64,000 nucleotides of DNA. Source: Lepeophtheirus salmonis (taxonomy: Eukaryota; Arthropoda; Copepoda; Siphonostomatoida; Caligidae). Shown piece by piece: positions 54,621 to 64,000 of this stretch. Below the pieces are notes generated by a model. The model did not search any database, was not told where the DNA came from, and worked only from the letters and a program-made list of their open reading frames with translations. A program made the translations under genes and the position numbers. The stretch is from assembly GCF_016086655.4 (NCBI RefSeq), contig NC_052133.2, forward strand, positions 49,468,383 through 49,532,382, given 5' to 3'. Each line of letters starts with the position of its first letter. The first letter of the stretch is position 1.

Positions 54621-55808
54621 ATGTATAATATCAATTAGTTATCTTGTAGCTTTAACCGGCTATATATAAGTTATTATTGAGTATTTTTTAATGTTATTCT
54701 TTAACAAATATTGGGAATATAACATACATCATTGTGTCAATATGATATATATTTTTCTAATATAAAGAAAGCCGTCAATATTATATCCAAAACTGATAAT
54801 ATAAAATGAATCATCTGTGCATTTTTGAGAAAAAAGTTTGCAAAAAAGCATGACAAACTAAGATCTTAACTTGTCACTTATCTTGAATCTAATAATTAAT
54901 TATTACTAACAGAGGTTTTTTATTTAAAGTTTAATTAATTAATATAGTTTTGTGCACCTTTTCGAGGACATCATATTCCAAAATGAAATATTTCCGACTT
55001 TTCTCATGTATAAAAGTGAATGACTTCCTTAATATATTATATTTTGACCTTTACCTCTAACACTGTGGGGTTATTCGAATCTACAAAGGGGGTTCAATAT
55101 ATTTATAATTATCTACTCTTTCATCGTTAATTTACTTTAAAAAAATTGGTTCATTAGTATTTTTTTAAAAGGTAATATATATATATATGGCTATTTTAAG
55201 GGTTTATCGAAAATAACTGACATAATATAATCAGATTACTAAGGACGTAGTTCAGTATTTACTTGCCACATTTCAAGGGGCGAACGGTCGTCCCGTTTGC
55301 CCCCAAAGAGAGTAATTGTGACATGTATGCAAACAAGGTTTTTATTAATATACAATCAAAAATGGATATTATAGAAATACGCTTATAGTCAAAGTTATCC
55401 CAGATACCATTTTTTTTTGTTACATTGATGAAACCCGAAGTAAAAAATCCGCATAAACTCAACTTTTTTTTCTTTTCAACTTCATAGGAATTCATGAAAA
55501 TGAAGAATTCCTATGAGTATTTTTCCATTTCATAGGTACAAATCGTTAACTGGCGTTAAGATTCTTTTTCTCAAAGCATCTTTTTAAATTCATTTTACAC
55601 TGCTTTTCTATCAATACGGATAGAATCATGAATGACCCCCAAAAAAACTATTTTACTAAAAACCCTGGATGATCTGTTAAGAACAGAATCTAATCAAACG
55701 CGGGTTGGCTCGAAATGGAGTTTCCAAAAGTGTAGTTTTTTATATACTTCGGATATAAGAAAAAATCCGGATATAGTCACCTTTTTATCAGAAAATAGAA
55801 GTTTCTTT
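54621..55808. other. AT-rich with one GC-richer patch
   Basis: AAGGGGCGAACGGTCGTCCC at 55274 stands out in composition, but I could not match it. A 78-codon minus ORF (55259-55495) has no motif. From about 55745 pogo-like sequence may begin. Confidence 0.4.
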
Positions 55809-56057
55809 TAGTGTTGTGTTGCTCCTTATTTGTTCGGACTAGTTCAGTCCAGTTTTAAGACCGGTCCTATCGGTATTTGGGAACGGTCCTTCAGACTGTC
55901 GGTCCTTATGACTGCTAATACCAATTCTGATTAAACAAAGAAGAAATTATGTCGAGTCGAGGATTGAACTTATAAGTTTTAAGGACGGAACTGGACCGGA
56001 CCGACACTGAACTGGAAGGGACTGCAGCCTTTATTCCTAAATAATAGTACAACGACC
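55809..56057 (+). mobile_element. MITE-C, 249 bp, inserted in a pogo-like terminus
   Basis: It starts TAGTGTTGTGTTGCTCCTTA and TTTGTTCGGACTAG. The interior has TAAGACCGGTCCTATCGG and CCTTCAGACTGTCGGTCCTT. The right end is decayed (TAGTACAACGACC). The flanks GTTTCTTT (55801-55808) and GTTTCCTT (56058-56065) match at 7 of 8. The reverse complement of the pogo-like end at 16437 reads GTTTCTTTATCTGGATTCG, which looks like the uninterrupted site. Confidence 0.8.
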
Positions 56058-56085
56058 GTTTCCTTTATCCGGATTTGACTCTATA
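56058..56085 (-). mobile_element. pogo/Tigger-like terminus
   Basis: TTTATCCGGATTTGACTC before TA is the reverse complement of a pogo-type end, and matches 16437-16460. The rest of the element is not identified. Confidence 0.5.
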
Positions 56086-57134
56086 ATAAAGATTAGAGTT
56101 CAATGGGGCTGATATAAGTGAAGGCTGAAAATCATCATTTATTTTTTTTTGCTTTTCAGATAACATAACATGTTTATAGTGCTCAGGGTTATATTATTCA
56201 TTTTCATTTTTTTTCTCTTTTTTTTTATAAACTGAAAATAGACTTTTGATTTACAAATCCAGTTATTTGAAATGAAGTTGTGTTATACATTTGTAGTAAA
56301 GGGCATGAACTTTACCAGTAAAGGATGATGATGTTAATAATATTGATGTCCGTTAATGACGAAATACTTATATAATATATGTACATGTACGATTATAATT
56401 ACATCCTTGAATAATAAAAAACTAAAAAAAGGTTGATTGATACGTGAAGTGGATGTTTCTGTAATATCTATAAATAATACATTTGTAAAAGATTGATCTA
56501 TTGATTGAGAGGGGATGAAATCATGATGGTATATCTATCTATCCATCAATCTGTGAATGTAAATATTGCAAAATAGTTTGTATATTGGGTTCTAGGAAGA
56601 CTGCCCTCAGTAGAAAATCTACAGAAAAACCGTTAAAGCAGACATTGTAAAAAAGTTTTGCAAAATAAGGAGGAGTCCTGTATGGTTATTGATGCGGCGG
56701 AGGTGGAGCCTTTTAAATTTGCCTCGAGGCCTAAAGTTTATACTGCACAACACGTTATTTTACTATCACCCCTCTTTAGATGGGAAAACTATCAACAGAT
56801 CTTTAGATAAGTGAGACCCACTTATAAATGTAGAATAATGGCGTGCATTTTTTCATTGATGACAACTTTTCTGAGGGCAATTTTCTGATGGTAATATTCT
56901 GCATAGCATTTTTCAAGCGGGCTATCCATCTCGCACGGTATATTGTTAATTATTTAGCTAAGAGAGTCAGTCAAATAATTTGAGCTGTGACTTCTTTGCT
57001 CAACCAACCTAATCCATGAAATATACGTGGTTTTCGAGATTAATTTATACTAGGAATATGAGAGTCTCAAAATTTTGACGTACCATTCTAAATCTTTCAG
57101 GATTCAGCCGAATTAGACGCAAAAACAATGACTA
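56086..57134. other. AT-rich, nothing recognised
   Basis: No ORF above 60 codons. No matched repeat. Confidence 0.4.
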
Positions 57135-57485
57135 GGGATGTTGTTGCCAACCTGAACAGCTTTTATTTTATTTTATAAAGCTGCTATCATTATTGAAGAG
57201 AGAACAACGAAGAATAAAGTGTAACCCTCGAGTGTATGGGCTCATAAATGACAAAGAGTAACGCTAGAAATGTGTTGGAGAGTTATAAATTAAGTCCCTG
57301 TTGGGATGAGAGTAGAACTGAAGATCAAAAACGGAATAATTCCTGCCTATCTCTTTACTAGATGCGGAGTTTATTTTCTTCTTCTCACGACTGTACGCAG
57401 CATATCCAACTTAATGAAGCCCCATGTGCTGCTCTCCCCAACACAATCTTTAAATTGTCATGGTTACCATGATGATACTGAAAAT
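57135..57485 (-). repeat. Rep-A copy (minus), nearly complete
   Basis: In minus order: TTATAAAGCTGCTATCATTA, ATAAATGACAAAGAGTAACG, TTAAGTCCCTGTTGGGATGA, GAGTAGAACTGAAGATC, TCCTGCCTATCTCTTTACTA, GCTGCTCTCCCCAACACAAT, and TTGTCATGGTTACCATG at the end. The 61-codon ORF here is spurious. Confidence 0.75.
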
Positions 57486-57986
57486 GCTTAAGACTTACAA
57501 CCCTACAAATAAATAAGAAATGTACAAAACTAGATCCAGATTATATGATTAAGGTCTGTTCGTTACATAAAAGGTCAGTTGAAAGGGATGATTGAGGCCA
57601 AAGGGCTTCATATTAAATAATACAAAGTGTTCTTTGTAGATAGGATATGTCAAAATATAAAATGTAATAGAGATGTTACATGAACCTAAAGTAAGGTTAT
57701 GTCAAACATGTTGCTCATCAGGTGGGAAAGAGAAAAATTGGTTTAATAAAGTGTCAATTTATCTATAGAACTCTGTATATAATGTTTTATGTCTACAAAC
57801 ATAAATAATACATAGGAGCTAAGAAATAAGATTTATATTGATTACAACATCGTATAAGATTACATACTTTTTTCCAAGAAGAAATAATACTATTTATTAA
57901 GAAGAACATGACCAAATATAGAATGTAGGGAGAGAGGAGGGGGTGAGGGAACTAAGAGGTAAAAATTTAATATATATATATATCTA
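57486..57986. other. AT-rich, nothing recognised
   Basis: Ends in an (AT)n run next to the following candidate element. Confidence 0.4.
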
Positions 57987-58169
57987 CATTAGGGTGAGGA
58001 TAATACCATCAAAACTATGTCCAAAACAAACTATACCTTTTATTGGTAACACTATGTATGGTCCTAATGTACACATCTGCCTTATTAAAAAATATATATA
58101 TATAATAATTTTAAATGTTTAAAAAACAGATTTTTGGGTTTATGATTATGTTATATACATTTTTTACTA

Positions 58170-58265
58170 GATATATGGCCCGTCAATACAAAAACAAGCT
58201 AGAATGCCTTTTCTCAAAATTGAGTAAAATGTATTCTTCAAGCAGGATTATTCATTATTCACCCT
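58170..58265 (+). repeat. Rep-K copy 2
   Basis: ATATATGGCCCGTCAATACA, AACAAGCTAGAATG and GTATTCTTCAAGCAGGATTA match 17545-17640. Confidence 0.5.
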
Positions 58266-58987
58266 TTGGGTGAGTGTTGCAAATGGTTCAAGTAGCCAAA
58301 ATGGTTGTTCATAGTAAAAGAATGACAAATTAATAGATTTTATATATTTGAATGAGGCCATATTGGGTCTTTCAGCCCTTTGTTAGTCAACTGGGATTTT
58401 TCATACCCCAAATTTTATAAAACTGCTTCAATCTATTTAAAAAATATATGTTTTTGCTATAAATTTTGAGTGTTCAACTTTTGTTCTCGTAAAAACGTAT
58501 ATTTCTTGAAATTATTCGCAAATTTTGCAATTTTTTAACAAGTTGATTGGTCTTGATTAATTTGATAGCTTTTAAATCGTTCTTCTGCTTTGTATTACAC
58601 TCAACCTCATCAAAACGGAAGTAGTTCAAAACGTCGATAGACAGAACTTCGAAGAAAAAATGTCGACCGGAAAATGTTACATTTCAAAATATGAAAAAAA
58701 AAGTTTCTACGACATTTCACTCCGGATATTTCCGGCCCCAGATATTCACCCCTACATAAACTAACAGTGAAGAATCCTAACAAACACCCATTTATATCTC
58801 AAAATTTGGAGTTATTTCGTGTACCGCCAGGCCTCAAAACCCACAGCTGTTAATTAAATTAGTTTTTTATGGGGCCCCCTCTCAACACCTAAAGTTATTC
58901 CACGAACATGAATAGTTATACCGTTAATACATATTAAATAATCTTATTTATTCAATTATTTTCTTCATATAAAATAGGAAATAGGCC

Positions 58988-59220
58988 GTACCCGAAAACT
59001 GTCTCAACATTTGGTAGTAAATAGGGGTTATGAGGGGCTCTTAGTGGTTGCTTAAATAGTGGCGGCGGGTTTCATCCCATTTTGGGACACGGATGTATCC
59101 AAAAACAGCCCCAACACTCAGGTTGTATAAGGTAGTTGGGAGAGGCACTTACTGGTAGTTTATAGAGGAGTGGTGATGGTGGGGGTATGTTTCAGGTGGG
59201 AAATTTCTGAATGGGATATA
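58988..59220 (+). repeat. Tandem duplication, ~115-bp unit, diverged
   Basis: Unit 1 (58988-59097) and unit 2 (59098-59220) share CCGAAAACTGTCTCAACA and CCAAAAACAGCCCCAACA, GAGGGGCTCTTAGTGGTTGC and GAGAGGCACTTACTGGTAGT, a GTGGYGRYGG stretch, and GGTTTCATCCC and ATGTTTCAGG. It is GC-richer than its surroundings. Confidence 0.65.
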
Positions 59221-59988
59221 TCACAACACCATTTTGAGGAGCAACTCATTTTATATTCTACGGTCGACACTTTGTCCACGCACCTATCAAAACTAATGAG
59301 TACATTTTACGTAAAAAGTACTTAATATTGCATGAAAGGTTTTATCAAAAGTGAAATTATAGTAAGGCTTTAACTATAGTAATCACAAATTGTTGACATC
59401 CCAAACTAATGTTGTTGAGATTAATAAGCGTTATTTTGAATCTATGTCAACTGTGTATTATGTACAAAAACTCACTAATATTAACCACGTCAAAAAAGGA
59501 TGTTCACTAAGGGAGAATTAAATAAAGGCCCCTAACTATAGCTAAAATGTATGAGTGAATTTGAATAGTAAACCAATAATTGACTCAAATACATATGTAT
59601 ATGAAATATTGGGATATATATATATATATATGAAGTAAAAAAATGAATTGGGGTTTTTCCTTTATCTTGATGATTTTAGTTCAAAATTGGTTTTATGTTG
59701 ACGCAGCCCATATAGCCAATGAAGTACATAAATATTGACATTTTTTTGAGACTTCCGTCCGGTTTTTCGTAATAAATAGTAATTTAATAAATTTATTTTC
59801 TAATCATTGTCCTTACTCAATAACATATGTATATTTAGCAAATAAATTAATAGGTGCATTCAAAAAAACCAAAATGGGATTTTATAGTTTTTTTGTCACT
59901 CTCTCCAAAATGTGCTCAAGGTAAATATATATTTCAATGAAATTGCTCAAATGTGTTCAAAAAGTCCATAATCCTCTTCACCCTAATG

Positions 59989-61074
59989 TACAATATACAT
60001 TCAAACTAAATAATAACAACAGAGGGGGTAAAAATAGACGTCTAGCCTCCTTAAACGTTAATTTAATTGAAAACTTCACTTCCGTTTAAAATAATAGTAC
60101 TTTTATGTATGTAATAGCCACGACGACGACGACTACAACGACTATCACTAGTCCGAAGAAGCATGTCAATAAAATATACATCTCATGTACAAATATGTAT
60201 TAAAAATATATATTTGGAGATTTCTTCATTTGACAGATTTTTATTATTCAGAGATACAACTTCACACCCCGTTACAAAGAAGAGCAAGAGTGTTATTCCA
60301 ACACTAAAATAACATGATAAATTACACTTTTAGCTCATTATTTGCTCAGCTGTTAATGTTGGAGTAGATGTACATTTTTTATATAGATTCAGTATGCAAA
60401 AAATCATTTAGGAAAGAAGATACCGGGTAATATAGGTTTAAAATATCGTAACCTTTATTTATATAATACAATTTGTGAGTCTTTTTATGGATGCCCAGAC
60501 CGCAAGGCATTGGAAGATGAAACTTTGAATGGGCGCCTATTTTGAACCTGGTCAGGCCAAGACAGGAAGGTGCCATTTTTTATTTTTGAATGGGGGTGTA
60601 CTTATTCTATACCTAAAACACAAAAAATGTTTTTGGGACCTCAAGGAGACTAGATAGGGGGCTGAGTTATAAATCAAAAAGTGACTGACGCCTCAAAAAA
60701 CAACTATAAGAATAAGAACGTTTTCTAAATTAATTCAAAATCAAAAAAGTAATCACCAAAAAAAAAAAAAAAAAATCGGTGAAAATTGCTCTTTCCTTCT
60801 TTTTTTTTTTTCAGGTGTAAAAAAATAGATTTCCAATGCAATAAAGGATTTCTAGATAAAACAAAGTTTGTAGAAATTTGTCTTGAAATTCGTTTCCCTA
60901 TAAATTTGACACTTAAAAAATGGATATTAAACTAAAATATCTTTCATTTTATGAATGTATATATATTTTTCTCTTTTTTTTTCTCCATTGAACTTCAATT
61001 TTCCATTTTTAAGAAGAAGTACCAAAAAACGATGCATTTCAGACATAAAATCTAAACATTAAAATAATTAATTA
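59989..61074. other. AT-rich, no gene recognised
   Basis: A short (ACG)n run at 60121-60132. A 65-codon minus ORF (60379-60576) shows no motif. Poly-A and poly-T tracts at 60759-60775 and 60800-60811. Confidence 0.4.
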
Positions 61075-61300
61075 ATCTGACTTTAAATATGACTTTTCCT
61101 TTGAGAGCCATCACAGCTTCCAGGGTAGTGTGGAGGACAGCACGTGTCTCTTACGCAGACATGCTACTCTACTCCAGGTCAACTACCTGCTTAGGGCTTC
61201 AATATTTGAGGTGACAACTTCTACGAAGCCTAGTCTCTAAATCCCACCCCACATTAAAGTCCAGAGGGTTAAGATCTAAAGACTGTGATGAACAGGAATT
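61075..61300 (-). pseudogene. Mariner transposase C-terminal fossil
   Basis: On the minus strand one frame passes through SSQSLDLNPLDFNVGWDLET then RLRRSCHLKY, the third-acid block (SPDLNPLDF in relatives) with the catalytic Asp kept. After stops it reads SSMSA, then ETRAVLHTTLEAVMALKGKV. Relatives have a MS..YI...C..FRGRLEAVI..KGGHI ending there, so this is the last 75 residues with several stops and changes. No second-Asp block or TIRs were found beside it. Confidence 0.7.
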
Positions 61301-62639
61301 TTCCTCCCGGAATAGGAAAAGTAAACATTTATGGATCAGTACTATTAGTGTTTGGAAGGTCGATTTGTTTTAACTCCAATCAAGCTCAAAACAATTCAGT
61401 TCAAAATAATCCAACAACAGTTGGAAATATTTGTCTAACAATTACCAACGGGGTTTAGAACTTTTTTTCTTGCAATTTTTGTTGGTTTAGAGATGCAATT
61501 ATTAAATCACATCCTTTTATTATTCTTATTTATGTTCTAAGCATTGCTAATTGGAACTAGAAGTATAATCAGTTCTTTTTTAAGCTATGGGCAATTATAT
61601 GAATGAAGAATTGTCCTATAGAGTGACTAAAAATATCAATTACATGATTGTGTCCCATTTTCCTCACTATTTGGGGGGGCTGAGAGATACATTAAAGTTC
61701 ATATCGTGGGGAAAACGTTGATTGGTTGAAATTGAATAAGCTCCTTGATAATTAAATGAAGAATAGTTTGACACTTGGCTAGCAACTGATAATGGGCCTT
61801 GTTTGTTGCACATTTTGAAGGAAGAAGGGTTGAAAAATACCCTTATACAATAAAGATCACTTTGTGAAGAAAAGAGCAAGGTTCTTACTACAGCATGATT
61901 GTACATGATAATACTTTATCTAAGACACACACAACATAGATTAGTAGGTGTAATGACGAGAAGACCCAACTATTAATATTATTAGGTAGTGTTATGTTTA
62001 ATAGGCTTAGACAACTCAATTACCTACCTATCTTTTCCTTTGGGTTTTATCATATACATGGACTTGACTCATATGTATATATATTATACATCCGGATAAA
62101 GAGAACAGCACTTCCATTCCTCTAAACAAAATCTAGATCACATAATATGTACAAAGTGCATTTAAAATTACATTTCTTTAAAATAAATAAAAAAGTACTG
62201 AATATTGTGCTATTTGATAATTGAATGGCATACTTAGTTCATAATAATTTTGTAGACAAGCGTATTTCCCCCAAGTGATTACTGCCCCGTCATTATTGGC
62301 TGTAGGTACAACAGGTAATTAAATGACAGAAATATTTCCAAAAAATTATATATTTTAAGAGTACATATTGATTAATTTTATATCTTGATATATTTTACCC
62401 TTGCTGTCTGTTATATGATTTTAAGGGGAGAGCCACATTTAAAATAGAAAATTATAATTTAATTGAAATATATGTATATATTATTATAATGTTGTTCTGC
62501 ATTCTTTTATTGCACCAAAGATAGCTGGAATTTCACCTTTCAGAGATATATTATCCTCATGACGATCTCTCAAAGGGATGAATATAATTTAACAAAAAAA
62601 TAAAAAATTGTATTAATTTTTGAAGTTTTACCTAAAAGT
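61301..62639. other. AT-rich, no gene recognised
   Basis: A 79-codon minus ORF (61667-61906) has no motif. G7 at 61671-61679 region. Nothing else. Confidence 0.4.
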
Positions 62640-62875
62640 GTAAGTCTGTATTGTTCTACTCAAAGTAGAATTAAGGATCGATAACAGAGTAATTCCTGCC
62701 TATGTCTATGTTCCATACAGAGTGGAACTTGTGTTTATTTCCTTCGTCTTCTAGCTGTCCACACCTGATCTACTGAAAAGTTATAACACCTAAGCTGTTC
62801 TCCTCCAAAACAGAATTCCAATTGTCAGGGTTACCAATTTCATTTTTGCTTTCTTTTATTGTCACATGCCTAAAA
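62640..62875 (-). repeat. Rep-A copy (minus), partial
   Basis: CAAAGTAGAATTAAGGATCG, AGTAATTCCTGCCTATGTC, GTGTTTATTTCCTTCG, AAGCTGTTCTCCTCCAAAAC and CCAATTGTCAGGGTTACCA in the family's minus order. Confidence 0.78.
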
Positions 62876-63669
62876 AGCTTACAATTTACAACCCTACTCA
62901 TAAGAAAAATTTTGGGCCAAAGAGGGGTAGTTTGCACGTAGCCAAGGAAATATCCTCAAGCCAAAAGCTACGTTTCGTCACTTTATTTTACAGCTTTGAT
63001 AAGATACATTAGGCGAGACCATGAGGAACCAAAGACCTTGAGACCAAAGGACAAAGATTGCCTTTGTATGTATTTTTGGAAATGGAAAAACTAAATTTAC
63101 TTGCTTTGGTCTTAGTACTCATAATCAAGTTAAAGACTTTCAACGAAAATCATCTCAAGAATCAACCCAATACTTTATGGATTTAAAAAAATGAAATTGA
63201 AGAAAAAGTTGTTCTTAAAGGAATGCCACTCTATCTTTCTATATAGGAACATAGATTAATCTCTTTTAATGCCTCTTTAGATAGCAAAAGGGAAAGCAAT
63301 AAATAAATAGAACCTTTCCTCTAAAGATAATGCCGAATATAAGCCCCTTTCTTGTTTAATTCCTCATGACAACAGTGAAAAAATAAAAATAAAGGAATTA
63401 CCATCCAAGGAATTCTTCCTTGAATTTTCTGTATACATTGTATAAAAAAACAAAGTGAAGATTTCCCAAAGGAGCATTTCCCTACGATGTATTAGAGTTA
63501 ATATCATCAAACCTTAACCCTCTTTTCCTCTTCTACAGCTAATGCACCCATTTATCTGAACAAACAAAGTTCTAAAAATAGAGCATTTCTTGTCTATTAA
63601 GAAAAAAAAGGTATCCAATAGTTAGCATTAAAGTAGTAAAAAAATATGACCTGGCAGTAAGCTTAAAAA
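62876..63669. other. No gene recognised
   Basis: AT-rich sequence between two Rep-A copies of opposite orientation. Confidence 0.4.
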
Positions 63670-63765
63670 AAGAACATGATAACCCTGACAAATTGAAGAA
63701 TGTTTTGAAGAAGAGCAGCACAGATTTCATGACCTTTTGTTAGGTCATCAACAATCAGCTATGAG
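63670..63765 (+). repeat. Rep-A start, partial
   Basis: GATAACCCTGACAAATTGAA, GAATGTTTTGAAGAAGAGCA and TTTCATGACCTTTTGTTAGG match the first 90 bp of the family. Confidence 0.7.
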
Positions 63766-64000
63766 AGGTACCAACCCCGAATGTACATATTTGCAATTTG
63801 GAGAACTAAATTTTATAATGATTACGTCATCAGGGGTGTCTGCATGTTCTTTTTTTTTAAATATAAATGCTAAATTTGACAAATAATTATTTTCCCCAAA
63901 AGACAAACTTTATAGTCATAAAATTTTTGGGAAGAGACTAAATTTGAACTAATAAAGAGTTTTCCCCCTAAAATTATGATATTTGAAAAATTTGATACAA
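63766..64000. other. AT-rich end of window
   Basis: CAGGGGTGTCTGCATG at 63831 may be another Rep-G-like head; nothing else. Confidence 0.35.

Larger units (their letters stand above)
57987..59988. mobile_element. Candidate 2.0-kb TA-flanked element with short TIRs
   Basis: The left end after TA (57985-57986) reads CATTAGGGTGAGGATAATAC. The right end before TA (59989-59990), reverse-complemented, reads CATTAGGGTGAAGAGGATTA. The match is good for about 13 bp, then needs a gap. The interior shows no transposase, but holds a Rep-K copy (58170) and a tandem duplication (58988-59220). It could be a non-autonomous Tc1/mariner-type element, or two unrelated termini. Confidence 0.55.

Noticed and set aside
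60379..60576. 65-codon minus ORF with a GC-richer start
   Set aside because: No motif or relative in the window; could not be assigned.
1..64000. CRISPR arrays, bacterial operons, riboswitches, integrated viruses
   Set aside because: No regularly spaced repeats, no prokaryotic gene structure and no viral protein motif were seen. The sequence is eukaryotic.

Overview
This window looks like non-genic DNA from an arthropod-type eukaryotic genome that is very rich in transposons. It is strongly AT-rich, has no operons or long ORFs (the longest open frame is 207 codons), and I recognise no host gene or exon. The sea lice (Lepeophtheirus/Caligus, parasitic copepods) are my best guess. That rests on the style of the mariner transposase fragments and on general knowledge that such genomes are loaded with Tc1/mariner copies; it is inference, not proof. 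Everything supportable here is a mobile-element fossil, a dispersed or tandem repeat, or a hairpin.

Tc1/mariner elements are the main protein-coding remains, with about fifteen broken transposases on both strands. Four elements have both terminal inverted repeats (TIRs) and flanking TA: 291-1170, 13417-14906, 27200-27987 and 44174-44859. A left terminus alone is seen at 26410, 43319 and 32069. Several copies join the N-terminal DNA-binding part to the C-terminal catalytic part and lack the middle. Where spacing can be counted, the last two catalytic acids are 37 residues apart (DD37D, maT-like), except for 1480-1844, which is a true DD34D mariner. Other coding fossils are a hAT transposase C-terminus (20497-21070) and a probable non-LTR retrotransposon C-terminus (30472-31020).

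Non-coding repeat families are named here for cross-reference. Rep-A is a long unclassified repeat with internal subrepeats (about 12 sites). MITE-B (ends TAGTGTTRGGTTTCGGTC), MITE-C (ends TAGTGTTGTGTCGGTCCTTA) and MITE-H (ends TAGTGTTG) are hAT-like, some with 8-bp target duplications. MITE-F has ends GACTGTCCCGTTTT next to TA. hAT-I has GGAGTCGGAGTC-rich ends. SINE-S is a tRNA-derived SINE. Rep-D, E, G, J and K are shorter dispersed families.

Layout: 1-2 kb mariner inside Rep-A, then a DD34D mariner fossil; 3-9 kb Rep-D, a MITE-F candidate holding SINE-S, and a ~100-bp tandem array interrupted by MITE-B; 10-20 kb mariner fossils, one interrupted by MITE-C; 20-24 kb hAT fossil and Rep-A cluster; 24-28 kb four Tc1/mariner fossils; 30-35 kb LINE fossil, a fish-like Tc1 terminus, SINE-S and a mariner fossil; 36-41 kb MITE-B, Rep-A and MITE-F; 42-48 kb mariner, MITE-F and MITE-C; 49-52 kb hAT-I, MITE-B and Rep-E; 54-60 kb MITE-H, MITE-C and a 2-kb candidate element; 61-64 kb a mariner fossil and Rep-A.

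Nested insertions give a relative order of events. I see no new multi-gene system. The most interesting signals are the fish-like Tc1 terminus, the Rep-A family, and the insertion sites whose pre-insertion state can be inferred.
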